Virus record (IMG/VR): IMGVR_UViG_3300002835_007162
Span: 1-39,867 of that record
DNA: 39,867 nucleotides
Source of the DNA: a virus
Direction: 5' to 3' (one strand)
Shown here: positions 30,547 to 38,763 of the stretch, piece after piece
Numbering within the stretch: position 1 is the first letter of the stretch
How the letters are laid out: every line of letters begins with the position of its first letter
Notes under the pieces: model-generated
Databases searched by the model: none
Told to the model about the DNA's origin: nothing
The model's input: the letters and a program-made list of their open reading frames with translations, nothing else
Made by a program: the position numbers and the translations under genes

Positions 30547-31978
30547 TTTTTAATTTGTTTTTATACAATTGCACTTTTGCAATTGCTTTATTTTTTATCT
30601 CCTCTAACGGAAGATTTTTAAGTGAGGTATTTCGAATATAGTTTCTATCATATCCTAAATTAATTAGAGAATTAGTCACACTCATCTCTAATTCTTGATT
30701 AGGAATAGCTTGTGAATTATATCGATACGCCGCAGCATCAGCTTCGTCCTTAGTCATGATATCATGTTCCCAATTAGACTCAGTGACATTTCTGTAACCA
30801 TATTTTTCGTAATTGGTGTCTATATCGCTTTTCCACCATTTGTTAGGATTGATCCAGAGTGGAGACCAATAATTGTTTATTCCGTGATCCATTAACCATT
30901 GAAACGATTTATCTGTGCTTGATATGGGCTCGGTAGGCAGACCCACGATAAACGTACACTGGAAAGAAACTTCGTCTTTCCAGTATTCGTTTTTAAGTTT
31001 TAGAATTAGGTCTTTTACCTTGGTAGGATGCAGAGATTTATTCACAAATTTAGCTGTTGTCAAATCAAAGGTTTCGATGCCCATAAAGGCATAGGCCAAG
31101 CCCATTTCTTTAAGTAAGAGGATTTGCTCTGGATGAGCATGCATAAGGTCTAATCTTAGATATGTAGAAAAATTAATTTTAAATGGGAGATCTCTAACAA
31201 CATTATATAATCCTTCGAGTTTGTATGTTGTGTCGTTGAAGGTATCGTCTCCAAACATGTAGTTAGTAGTACCGAACCGTTCATAATTACTGATCAATTC
31301 TTCTTTGATCAACTCTGGATCTCTAAGATAATCTAAGTGTTTTTTACCGTTGTACGGATAATTACAAAATTTACATTTAAAAATACACCCTCTACTAATT
31401 TCAATAGGTAACACTTCTCCTTGAAATATGTGATCATTATCAGCCCATTCATATTTCAATGTTCGAACATCAAACGGATATAATTCTCCATCTATAATAT
31501 CAGTGCCATTCTTTGTTGGCCATAACCGTTTTCTATTTTGACGTAATTCTTTAACATATTCAAGGAATGCATTTTCACTGTAATTGTGGAATACAGCTGA
31601 AAAGAGACCATCGAACTGATATTTCCTAGAATTGCCTCCTCCTAAGATATATTCGATTGTTGGATGTTTTTCTTTAATATTTTTTATAGTGTCGACGATG
31701 TTATCTGTAAGAAACGAGAGCTGAGTTCTACCGGTGTTGACACCTTCAATCATTTGACCTTCATAGAAAGTAGAACTCACCCCTATCGCTAATGTATTCT
31801 CACCTATAAATTGTTCAGTTATTTCAACTAATTCTTCACAGGTGAAATAGTCAGTGAAATCTATAATCTGTACAGAAATACCATGACTTCTTAGATGACC
31901 TGCTAATTGATATGCACCGATTGCTCGCTGGCAAGGAAAGTCTGCAACATTGGTGTAGATGATGATATCGTAGGTCAT
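30536..31978 (-). CDS. B12-binding-domain radical SAM enzyme, copy 2
   Basis: 480 residues, close paralogue of 29089-30546: same cluster position Cys198-x3-Cys202-x2-Cys205 (RGCIFKCKFCNYP), same GGGNSRKYQFDGLF and GDDTFNDTTYKLE blocks, same RAIGAYQLAGHLR start. The conserved N-terminal SAM/B12-type domain lacks DxHxxG. The gene overlaps the hydroxylase-like gene by 4 bases. Duplication with divergence suggests two similar steps on related positions or substrates. Confidence 0.83.
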   Translation of the reverse strand: MTYDIIIYTNVADFPCQRAIGAYQLAGHLRSHGISVQIIDFTDYFTCEELVEITEQFIGENTLAIGVSSTFYEGQMIEGVNTGRTQLSFLTDNIVDTIKNIKEKHPTIEYILGGGNSRKYQFDGLFSAVFHNYSENAFLEYVKELRQNRKRLWPTKNGTDIIDGELYPFDVRTLKYEWADNDHIFQGEVLPIEISRGCIFKCKFCNYPYNGKKHLDYLRDPELIKEELISNYERFGTTNYMFGDDTFNDTTYKLEGLYNVVRDLPFKINFSTYLRLDLMHAHPEQILLLKEMGLAYAFMGIETFDLTTAKFVNKSLHPTKVKDLILKLKNEYWKDEVSFQCTFIVGLPTEPISSTDKSFQWLMDHGINNYWSPLWINPNKWWKSDIDTNYEKYGYRNVTESNWEHDIMTKDEADAAAYRYNSQAIPNQELEMSVTNSLINLGYDRNYIRNTSLKNLPLEEIKNKAIAKVQLYKNKLKNVS

Positions 31979-32544
31979 TCTGCTTCACAAATAACTAAAT
32001 GAATTCTCGGTTCCCAACCACCATTATAAACAAAGTGGTCTTTGGTTGTATCTACTTTATAAAAGTAACCGTCTGCAGGAATATGGTAACATTTTGCAGA
32101 AACGTCACTGTCCACGTGTTCGCCAAAGTAGGCATACTTATTAGTGTCTATAGCAAGATGATATCTATAATTAAAATCACGGTGAACGCTTAATCCAGTC
32201 TTCGGCATCAGTCGCATGAATCTAATTCTGCCAAACGAGGTGCCCTCGTGTGCTGCAAGTTCTTCTATGATCTGTTTGGTATAAGATGGAGTATCCACAT
32301 TCCATTCCGTAAAATCACTTTCTTTGCCTCTGAACTGTTTTGTCTCTGCATCGTAAAGACTGCCTGAAGAATCCAGAATTATATCCGAAGCATCGGGCCT
32401 ATGTGTGATCCCTAATTGATTCCCAGGTAATTTTTTCTCAAAATTAATTTCGGGCCATGGATGCACAGATAACAGCTCTCTGAGATCTGTTTGTATCTGT
32501 GAGAGATTAATATGGTAGGAAGTTTTAGTTATAAAATTATTCAT
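31975..32544 (-). CDS. Aspartyl/asparaginyl beta-hydroxylase-like oxygenase
   Basis: 189 residues. IRFMRLMPKTGLSVHRDFNY places the iron ligands His121 and Asp123; distal His170 lies in TKDHFVYNGG, and Arg180 in EPRIHLVI is the 2-oxoglutarate anchor. This resembles the Asp_Arg_Hydrox family (PF05118). Unlike the TIGR02466-type oxygenases nearby (33221 and 38119), it has the HxD triad. It would hydroxylate an amino-acid side chain or a small molecule using oxygen. It is coupled to both neighbours by 4-base overlaps. Confidence 0.75.
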   Translation of the reverse strand: MNNFITKTSYHINLSQIQTDLRELLSVHPWPEINFEKKLPGNQLGITHRPDASDIILDSSGSLYDAETKQFRGKESDFTEWNVDTPSYTKQIIEELAAHEGTSFGRIRFMRLMPKTGLSVHRDFNYRYHLAIDTNKYAYFGEHVDSDVSAKCYHIPADGYFYKVDTTKDHFVYNGGWEPRIHLVICEAE

Positions 32545-33224
32545 AGTGTATTAAATGCCCAATGACGTTCTTCGCACCACCAACACTCGCCGCAGTGACC
32601 TACGACTGTGCCTATTTTTTCGCAGCTGCGAGTTAACGGGAATAGTGTTTGCAATAGTTCTTTTTCTCGGTACACACCAGCGATATCCTGTTTATTTAAA
32701 TTGAAGAAAGGTTTGATCTCAAAAAATTCATATTCATCTTGTGTGAAATATCTTGTAGTTTCTTTGGGCACTGTACTGCCTCTTTTTATTTCCACATCTT
32801 TTAAAACGCCCCAATTAAATTTATGCTGTACATCTTCGGGAGGATTTGTGGTTATTCCAGAAAACAACAATTGAAATTTGTTTGCAATAATATTTTCCTT
32901 GTTCCGTAAATGAAATTGATTTGACAATTCTTCAGGACTCCAGTCAACATCACTTGGCGGATTGTACACTATAGGAGTAAGAAATACATGCTCGGCCTGC
33001 AACAACTCTTGCACTTTGAGAACAACATTGCCAGCAATAAATTGAAAAGGTCTTTTATAGTCTATGGTCAGAGGTTGTATTTTTACAGATAAGTTTTGTG
33101 TTTTAATTTTTTCTGCAAGTAGATAACACAGTAAGGCACTGTCAGCACCACCGCTGATCCATACACCGACAGTGTTGATTTTTTTGCCTGACGGGGTAAT
33201 TTCTGGTATCTCTACAATGCTCAT
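32541..33224 (-). CDS. QueC-like PP-loop ATPase, copy 2
   Basis: 227 residues. SGGADSA at 24-30 is the PP-loop; the zinc-site cysteines are Cys201, 211, 214, 217 (SCEKIG, HCGECWWCEERHW). The phrases LFP(L/V)TRSCE and CWWCEER are shared with copy 1 at 21921, so the two form a distinct subfamily. Each copy lies next to an rSAM operon, which suggests that this ATPase recurs as a partner of the rSAM chemistry, perhaps activating a carboxylate or amide. The gene overlaps its neighbours by 4 bases on both sides. Confidence 0.72.
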   Translation of the reverse strand: MSIVEIPEITPSGKKINTVGVWISGGADSALLCYLLAEKIKTQNLSVKIQPLTIDYKRPFQFIAGNVVLKVQELLQAEHVFLTPIVYNPPSDVDWSPEELSNQFHLRNKENIIANKFQLLFSGITTNPPEDVQHKFNWGVLKDVEIKRGSTVPKETTRYFTQDEYEFFEIKPFFNLNKQDIAGVYREKELLQTLFPLTRSCEKIGTVVGHCGECWWCEERHWAFNTL

Positions 33225-33850
33225 ACTATTCTATACATGAGCCCTGCATTTAACCCTATTACTACCCTAGCTTCATCACTGGGATTTTTTTGTGTTTTAT
33301 GATAGAGCCATCCAGGAAACAATACCAGTTTACCGGGCTTGGGTTCAACTATATGATCAAAAAAGAATCTTCCTTGTTTGCTTTCGTCTGAGTCATAATA
33401 CGGCAGTCTGCCTCTGATCATTTCGTTAGGGTCTACTAATACTAAACTGCCACGATCAGGAGAAGCATCTACATAAAACGAACCAGCTATTTCATACGGG
33501 CTGTGATTATGTTGGATAATGTTTCCGCCCTTGGGTGTTAAGTTTGCCCACATATGCACTATTTCAGGAGTGACGAACCTGCTGTAATGCAACTCCTTCC
33601 AGTAGGTTTCTACATGAAGTTGAATCCAATCTATCAATTCTTTATGCTGCAATTTCTTGTGTAGGTCTCGATACATACCCTCTTGGGTTCCCTCAAGACT
33701 ATAGGATTGATTAAACAATCTATGTTTAGAATATAACTCTAAGTTTTGATTGAATAATGTCATGATGTCTGATAATAAGACATCCTTGATTACATCGTAA
33801 TCTGGATAATCGACTTCGTAAATTTGTATAGGAAATATATCTTTTAACAT
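33221..33850 (-). CDS. 2OG-Fe(II) oxygenase, TIGR02466 type
   Basis: 209 residues. The ligand region is GGNIIQHNHSPYEIAGSFYV (His114/His116), followed by PGKLVLFPGWLYHKT with distal His184 and Arg195 in EARVVIGLNAG. These are the marks of the putative 2OG-oxygenase family often annotated as TIGR02466/2OG-FeII_Oxy_5, frequent in marine phages. Its N-terminal FPIQIYEVDYPD also fits. Substrate unknown; it is coupled to the PP-loop gene (4 bases) and the first rSAM of operon B (7 bases). A homologue is at 38119. Confidence 0.77.
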   Translation of the reverse strand: MLKDIFPIQIYEVDYPDYDVIKDVLLSDIMTLFNQNLELYSKHRLFNQSYSLEGTQEGMYRDLHKKLQHKELIDWIQLHVETYWKELHYSRFVTPEIVHMWANLTPKGGNIIQHNHSPYEIAGSFYVDASPDRGSLVLVDPNEMIRGRLPYYDSDESKQGRFFFDHIVEPKPGKLVLFPGWLYHKTQKNPSDEARVVIGLNAGLMYRIV

Positions 33851-35016
33851 TTGATCAAAGGAATAATAGATTTAGGTTTGGTTGTTTTTAACCAGTCTTC
33901 TTGAATATCAAAATTAAATGTTGTAAATTCTTCAGGACCATTCCAGTGATGCCTCCAATGGTCATGGTTAAATTCTTCATTAATTTGTCTATACCTGTAT
34001 CGATCAGGAACGGTGTCTTTAGCAGGGATATTCATATTTGTATAAGCATCTCTGGTTATTACCTGATGCACAAAATTTGTTATAGGGCCGTCGTAGAAAT
34101 TGCACCACGGTCCGGTTCGCAGTTCTTCCATGTCAATATTGGTAACGTCCGGCCACTGGATTAGTCGTAACCGGATATCCCCCCATTCCATCATGACATG
34201 ATAGGGGTTATCATCATATGTTCCGTATTGCACTTCGTCACCTAACAGAGACTTTACTTTTTTTACAAGGTTACTCAAATAGCTGCGTTGCTTGTCTAAA
34301 CTGCGACCAATGAAACTACCACACCGTATTCTGTAATGACTAATTTTGTTGGTGTTGATTGTTTGTATTTCTTTTAATATGTCTTCTACATCGTCTAAAC
34401 TTTCTATGGTATATCCCACGTACCCGATTTCATATCCAACATCTAACATATTCTGTAAACCAGATAGTTGTTTTTGATGTATAGTTTCGCCTTGATATGA
34501 ATGGTGATTTAAACCAAGACACAATTGTCGAAGCCCTGCATCATAAGAATTTTGTGTAAACTCTTTGTCTGCAAATTTAATACCGTTGGTTAGCAGACTG
34601 AATTCTTCAAATTCTAAATCGTTGATGCGACTGCACATCTCTATGAAATCTTTTCTAAGAGTAGCTTCAGCACCTGCAAACATAGGCATGCACTCTTTAG
34701 GAAAAGATTTCACTTGATCTACTATGAGATCTAATGCTCGGTCCGTTACCTTATTATCTGGTAAATGATAACAATGAGGACAACTAAGCTGACACCGATC
34801 AGTGACTTCAAATATTACTTGATTGAATGTTGTAAAATCTTTCTTGTGTTCGAGCCCGTAATAAAATTCTGTATCGACTTCCACTACACTGTCTATAACT
34901 CCGTGTTCTGGACAATTTTTCTTCATTAGGATTTGATTGTTATCTTCGTAGACAACAGCAGGTATATGTCTGTAACAATGATCACAGAGACTGATAGTTT
35001 TGTGTATGAGCAGCAT
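33844..35016 (-). CDS. Zinc-headed radical SAM enzyme (Tes/MJ0619-like)
   Basis: 390 residues. A rubredoxin-like zinc head (Cys11-x2-Cys14, Cys35-x2-His38: CDHC and KKNCPEHG) precedes the rSAM core Cys75-x3-Cys79-x2-Cys82 (CQLSCPHC), with FAGAEATLRKDF as the SAM motif. This head-plus-core layout matches the family that includes the archaeal tetraether lipid synthase Tes and the methanopterin methylase MJ0619. Those act on unactivated carbon in lipids or cofactors. Only the family layout is claimed here, not the substrate. First gene of operon B, with a late-type box 8 bases before the ATG. Confidence 0.8.
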   Translation of the reverse strand: MLLIHKTISLCDHCYRHIPAVVYEDNNQILMKKNCPEHGVIDSVVEVDTEFYYGLEHKKDFTTFNQVIFEVTDRCQLSCPHCYHLPDNKVTDRALDLIVDQVKSFPKECMPMFAGAEATLRKDFIEMCSRINDLEFEEFSLLTNGIKFADKEFTQNSYDAGLRQLCLGLNHHSYQGETIHQKQLSGLQNMLDVGYEIGYVGYTIESLDDVEDILKEIQTINTNKISHYRIRCGSFIGRSLDKQRSYLSNLVKKVKSLLGDEVQYGTYDDNPYHVMMEWGDIRLRLIQWPDVTNIDMEELRTGPWCNFYDGPITNFVHQVITRDAYTNMNIPAKDTVPDRYRYRQINEEFNHDHWRHHWNGPEEFTTFNFDIQEDWLKTTKPKSIIPLIKC

Positions 35017-35024
35017 TTGTCAGA

Positions 35025-35032
35025 TATTTATT
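35025..35032 (-). promoter_or_regulatory. Late-type box AATAAATA for operon B
   Basis: Minus-strand AATAAATA, 8 bases before the ATG at 35016. It faces the opposite box at 35050-35057. Only about 2 bases would remain between the predicted start site and the ATG. Confidence 0.55.
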
Positions 35033-35049
35033 AAAAGGTCAGAGACCCC

Positions 35050-35057
35050 TATAAATA
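35050..35057 (+). promoter_or_regulatory. T4-type late box TATAAATA for operon C
   Basis: Exact plus-strand box, 7 bases before the ATG at 35065, with no Shine-Dalgarno between. Together with the box at 35025-35032 it makes the 48-base space 35017-35064 a divergent late promoter. Confidence 0.65.
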
Positions 35058-35064
35058 TTCCATC

Positions 35065-36534
35065 ATGAGTACTTTCGATGTTATATTACTAACTGACACT
35101 TCAGACTACCCATTTTGGTACAGAGGCACAGGAGCACACAGGCAAGCCAACCATTTAAGAATCAACGGATATTCTTGTTTAGTCATTGACTTTTCTAGTG
35201 CGCTGTCGTTTGAAGATTGGAGTTCTATCTGTGAGTTAGCTGTTGGAGACAATACTAAAATTATAGGATTATCGACAACGTGGTGGCCTTACAGATCAAC
35301 AGTTAATAAAACCTCTATTGTTAATCTCAATGAATTTGGAAAAGACCCCAAAGATTTCAAGCACACATATCTACAAACAGGGTTAACGCAAAGTTCAGTA
35401 GAAGGAAATTTAGAGCATTGGATACACCAAGCCAAACAGATCAACCCAAACATAAAAGTATTAGTAGGCGGGCCAAAAATTGATTTTTATAGAGATATAC
35501 CTGCTGATCATTTTATAGTTGGGTTTGGCGAAACACAAATTTTAGATTTTTTAAGAGACACCAGACGCATATGGCCCAAATTCATTGACCATGATAAAAC
35601 TGCCAGTAACCATGATTTTGATTTCAAAACCAGTCAAATACTTTATACCGATCGAGATTTTATTCACCCTAGCGATATATTGACTATCGAATTCACTCGG
35701 GGGTGTAAATTTAAATGTAGTTTCTGTTCTTATCCGTTGATTGGTCGCAAAAATGTTGTCGAAGAAAGTCTTAAGAAATCAGATGTTATCTACTCAGAGT
35801 TCATGGATAATTTTGATAGATGGGGAACAACCAAGTATTGGGTCGCCGATGACACATTTAACGACAGTACTGAAAAATTAGAAATAATAGAAAAGGTAGT
35901 GTCTCGATTACCGTTCAGACCTAAATTTAGAGCATACACAAGATTGGATGTAATGAACAACAATCTAATACAAGCAGAACTATTGAAGAATATCGGGTTA
36001 GTCGACACTTGGATAGGAGTAGATAGTATGCATCCTATAGCGTCGAAAGTTATTGGTAAAGGCATGAACGCTGAAAAGAAAAAAGATTTAATTTATAAAA
36101 TAGGTGATATCTGGAAAGACGTAGTTAATATCAAGGTAGGTTATATTCTTGGACTTCCTGGAGAGGACAGTGAGTTTGCAACAGAAACTGTGGATTGGTT
36201 TTTAAAAGACGGCAATCCAGTTAATCAATTAGTTTTAAATCCGTTGAGAATACTTCCTCCCCTTGATGCCCTCAAACACACCAGCCGTAGTGACATTGAT
36301 TTAAATTACGAAAAATACGGATATCAGATTCCAGACCTCAATAAGTTTTGGGAGTGGACAAAAGACGACGGAACTGACTTGACTTCTTTTACTAAAACAG
36401 CAAATCTTTGTTTTGATTTAACAGAAAAGATCAAAAAGAGGTTGCCTCTAATGTCAGAGTATTTCAGCGAAACTGGTATAACAGATCCAAAAACTCAATA
36501 TTTCAACCCATTAATTGAATCTTTAAAAAAATGA
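35065..36534 (+). CDS. B12-binding-domain radical SAM enzyme, copy 3
   Basis: 489 residues. N-terminal domain with DVILLTDTSDYPFWYRGTGA, IDFSSALSFEDW, VLVGGPKIDFY and VGFGETQILDFL; no DxHxxG. The rSAM core is Cys214-x3-Cys218-x2-Cys221 (RGCKFKCSFCSYP), followed by ADDTFNDSTEKLE, the same block as in copies 1 and 2. It diverges more than they do from each other, mainly in the N-terminal 180 residues. First gene of operon C; its stop overlaps the dehydrogenase gene by 4 bases. Confidence 0.83.
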   Translation: MSTFDVILLTDTSDYPFWYRGTGAHRQANHLRINGYSCLVIDFSSALSFEDWSSICELAVGDNTKIIGLSTTWWPYRSTVNKTSIVNLNEFGKDPKDFKHTYLQTGLTQSSVEGNLEHWIHQAKQINPNIKVLVGGPKIDFYRDIPADHFIVGFGETQILDFLRDTRRIWPKFIDHDKTASNHDFDFKTSQILYTDRDFIHPSDILTIEFTRGCKFKCSFCSYPLIGRKNVVEESLKKSDVIYSEFMDNFDRWGTTKYWVADDTFNDSTEKLEIIEKVVSRLPFRPKFRAYTRLDVMNNNLIQAELLKNIGLVDTWIGVDSMHPIASKVIGKGMNAEKKKDLIYKIGDIWKDVVNIKVGYILGLPGEDSEFATETVDWFLKDGNPVNQLVLNPLRILPPLDALKHTSRSDIDLNYEKYGYQIPDLNKFWEWTKDDGTDLTSFTKTANLCFDLTEKIKKRLPLMSEYFSETGITDPKTQYFNPLIESLKK

Positions 36535-37097
36535 AAAAAGTGGCTATAACCGGGCATACCAGCGGAATAGGTCTCAACCTATTTGAGATATTCAATGCCA
36601 ACGGTTACGAGGTAACAGGATACAGCAGAAGCAACGGTTCGGATATTGAAGACAGCGATGTACGTAAACGCATCATAGAAGAAACTGCAGACTTCGACAT
36701 CTTTATCAATAATGCCTATTCCCTAAATGGGCAAACTATGCTGCTAAAAGAATTATCGTCTCGATGGGATGGTCAGCCAAAAAAAATAATAAATGTCAGC
36801 AGCAAATTGAGTTTTTTTGAGTTGGGTAAAATCAGTGTCCTTGACCAGTATATCAACCAGAAATCAGAACAGAATGAAATCATTCAACGGAGATTTAGTA
36901 CAGCATATCCTCAAATAATGAATGTAATCATCGGGTTAGTTGACACTCCGATGTCTGCAATATTTCAAAGCCCAAAACTTAATCCCCACACACTGTCAGA
37001 ATTCATATACAAAATGTCCACAATCGATGACTTGTACATACAACAAATAATTGTCGATGTTCCTGGCCTAGATTGGAAGAATATAAAAGGCCTCTAA
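36531..37097 (+). CDS. Short-chain dehydrogenase/reductase (short form)
   Basis: 188 residues, about 60 shorter than usual. TGHTSGIG (7-14) is the nucleotide-binding loop, NNAY (60-63) the NNAG-type strand motif, Ser90/Ser91 the catalytic serine region, and Tyr107-x3-Lys111 the active-site pair. It would oxidise or reduce a carbonyl or alcohol with NAD(P)(H). The C-terminal substrate lid is short. It is coupled by 4 bases to the rSAM gene before, so it may act on the same intermediate. Confidence 0.78.
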   Translation: MKKVAITGHTSGIGLNLFEIFNANGYEVTGYSRSNGSDIEDSDVRKRIIEETADFDIFINNAYSLNGQTMLLKELSSRWDGQPKKIINVSSKLSFFELGKISVLDQYINQKSEQNEIIQRRFSTAYPQIMNVIIGLVDTPMSAIFQSPKLNPHTLSEFIYKMSTIDDLYIQQIIVDVPGLDWKNIKGL

Positions 37098-37103
37098 AGC
37101 TCA

Positions 37104-37111
37104 CATAAATA
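37104..37111 (+). promoter_or_regulatory. Late-type box CATAAATA
   Basis: Plus strand, 20 bases before the chosen ATG (37132) of the first cupin-like gene; a GGAAAA site lies between. It allows separate late transcription of the second half of operon C. Confidence 0.55.
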
Positions 37112-37131
37112 TGTACACTATGGAAAATACT

Positions 37132-37641
37132 ATGTGGGAAACGTTAGAAGAATTTGTAGAATGGTATAAAAACCAAGGATTCCCAATCCGTCCTCCTTTT
37201 GAGGATCCTGTGTATGTCACAGATATCAGTTACAGTTACGTTCTGTTTAGAGAAGGTCAGTATCAGGCAGAATTGTATCTTGTAAGACCTAACACCAGCA
37301 GTCCTGATCACAATCATCCTGGGGTTGAAAACATCGTTATGATATGGGGCGGTGACATTCACACTAGACAAAACGGAAAATATTTAGATCTTACTAAAGA
37401 ATATCAAGAAGCATCGGATACTGGTACCAACCGCCTATTCGGTGTATGCGGAGAAAAATTAGACGATCGAGGCACCCATGCATTGATTGTTGGAGACAAG
37501 GGCGGTGCGTTTTTAAGTTTAGAAAAATGGCCAGAGGGAGTAACTCCTAACAGTGTTACCATAAACTGGAGCGGTGATCCGGTAGATCCTGGTCATTTAA
37601 AAATCATACAACCATTGGAAACAAAACATGAATTGGAATAA
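37132..37641 (+). CDS. Cupin-like protein, tandem copy 1
   Basis: 169 residues from ATG 37132, picked over two upstream ATGs (37111, 37120) by alignment with copy 2 and by a GGAAAA site upstream. It begins MWETLEEFVEWYK, then IRPPFEDPVYVTD, YQAELYLVRPNTSSPDH followed by HPGV (His60, His62, cupin-like metal site), and ends in a GGAFLSLEKWPEGV block. Cupins bind metal or a small sugar/ligand and often sense or oxidise substrates. A 14-base overlap joins it to copy 2, which shares all its blocks. Function unknown. Confidence 0.65.
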   Translation: MWETLEEFVEWYKNQGFPIRPPFEDPVYVTDISYSYVLFREGQYQAELYLVRPNTSSPDHNHPGVENIVMIWGGDIHTRQNGKYLDLTKEYQEASDTGTNRLFGVCGEKLDDRGTHALIVGDKGGAFLSLEKWPEGVTPNSVTINWSGDPVDPGHLKIIQPLETKHELE

Positions 37642-38119
37642 CTTAGACGAATTTACAGCCTGGTATAAAGCCAGCGGATACCCGATTAGACCGCCAACCA
37701 AAGATCCTATATATGTGACCGACCACACCTATAGCGCCATCGTCTATCGAGAAGGAAGATACCAAGCCGAGATGTATCTGTTAGCACCAAATTGGGAAAC
37801 ACCACAACACGGCCACCCAGGCGTTGATGCAAGGATAATTTTTTTAAACGGTACACTGTCAGGATCATGCAACGGAGTTAGACTGTTAGATTCTACACCA
37901 ATATGTGATGTGGCTAAAGAAGATGGAACCAATGTGTACATGGGGGCCGAACATCCGTTCAATGGCACTGATGTGCATTCCGTCTGGGCTGGCCATAAAG
38001 GTGCTATGGTTATTATCACACAGCACTGGGCAGAAGGATTGGAAATGACCAGCCAAAGCGTTCACTACATAGGCGATGCAATTGGACCTGTACACGCTGA
38101 CAGGTTGGGGCAAGTTTAA
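37628..38119 (+). CDS. Cupin-like protein, tandem copy 2
   Basis: 163 residues. It repeats the blocks of copy 1: MNWNNLDEFTAWYKASGYPI, DPIYVTDHTYS, REGRYQAEMYLLAPN, HGHPGV, a GTN turn, and a GAMVIITQHWAEGL block. The His pair of the metal site is kept (HGHPGV). Tandem duplication followed by divergence suggests a heterodimer or two ligands. It overlaps copy 1 by 14 bases and the next gene as TAATG. Confidence 0.65.
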   Translation: MNWNNLDEFTAWYKASGYPIRPPTKDPIYVTDHTYSAIVYREGRYQAEMYLLAPNWETPQHGHPGVDARIIFLNGTLSGSCNGVRLLDSTPICDVAKEDGTNVYMGAEHPFNGTDVHSVWAGHKGAMVIITQHWAEGLEMTSQSVHYIGDAIGPVHADRLGQV

Positions 38120-38763
38120 TGGCAGAAGCGTTAGAAATATTTCCTACTACGATATACAAAGATTTTTATCCTGAATTTCATGAATTAAAAAATAATTTGT
38201 TTTCTAAACTGGAAAAAGTTTTTCAAGATACCGCAGACAATAACAATGCATTCATGCGTGATGGAACACTTTGTAGTTACAATACCAATTCGTACTTGCA
38301 CAGAGATTTTCCTGACGACACACAAGATGTAGTAAATTTTGTGCAACAGGCTGCAAAACAATTTTGGAAAATTTGTAATTATCACGATGAACTAGAACCG
38401 TATGTATTTCAGGTGTGGGCCAACAGCACTCCTGAAGGTGGCTGGGTACACAGTCACTTGCACGGAAGCATGCCGTTCACCGCAGTGCTGTATGTTGACG
38501 CATCGCCAGAACAGGGAAATTTAATTATAGAAAATCCAATGGATATGGTACTAATGACACAGCCTATCAGTCCAACGGTAAATTATCCCATGGTCAAAGA
38601 AATGCCTGTACAATCAGGCGATCTAATCATGTTTCCTGGGTATCTTAAACACAGTGTTCGACCAAACACTGTTGATAAGAACAGACTTATTTTAGGATTC
38701 AATATAGGATGCAAAGGAAAATACTGGAACGGCCAATGGAATCACAATCATGAAAAAAATTAA
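38119..38763 (+). CDS. 2OG-Fe(II) oxygenase, TIGR02466 type, second copy
   Basis: 214 residues. GGWVHSHLHGSMPFTAVLYV holds the His-x-His ligands (His111/His113), LIMFPGYLKHSV the distal His178, and Arg189 lies in KNRLILGFNIG. Same layout as 33221-33850 (FP.TIYK start, VWANSTPEGG, YVDASPEQG). Each of operons B and C thus has one of these oxygenases. The start overlaps the cupin stop; the end overlaps the next rSAM by 14 bases. Confidence 0.77.
   Translation: MAEALEIFPTTIYKDFYPEFHELKNNLFSKLEKVFQDTADNNNAFMRDGTLCSYNTNSYLHRDFPDDTQDVVNFVQQAAKQFWKICNYHDELEPYVFQVWANSTPEGGWVHSHLHGSMPFTAVLYVDASPEQGNLIIENPMDMVLMTQPISPTVNYPMVKEMPVQSGDLIMFPGYLKHSVRPNTVDKNRLILGFNIGCKGKYWNGQWNHNHEKN

Noticed and set aside
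6829-33224. A complete queuosine/dPreQ0 DNA-modification pathway
   Set aside because: A QueD-like and two QueC-like proteins are present, but no QueE-type rSAM (short, atypical spacing), GTP cyclohydrolase or DpdA-type transglycosylase is recognisable, and the QueC-like proteins are divergent.
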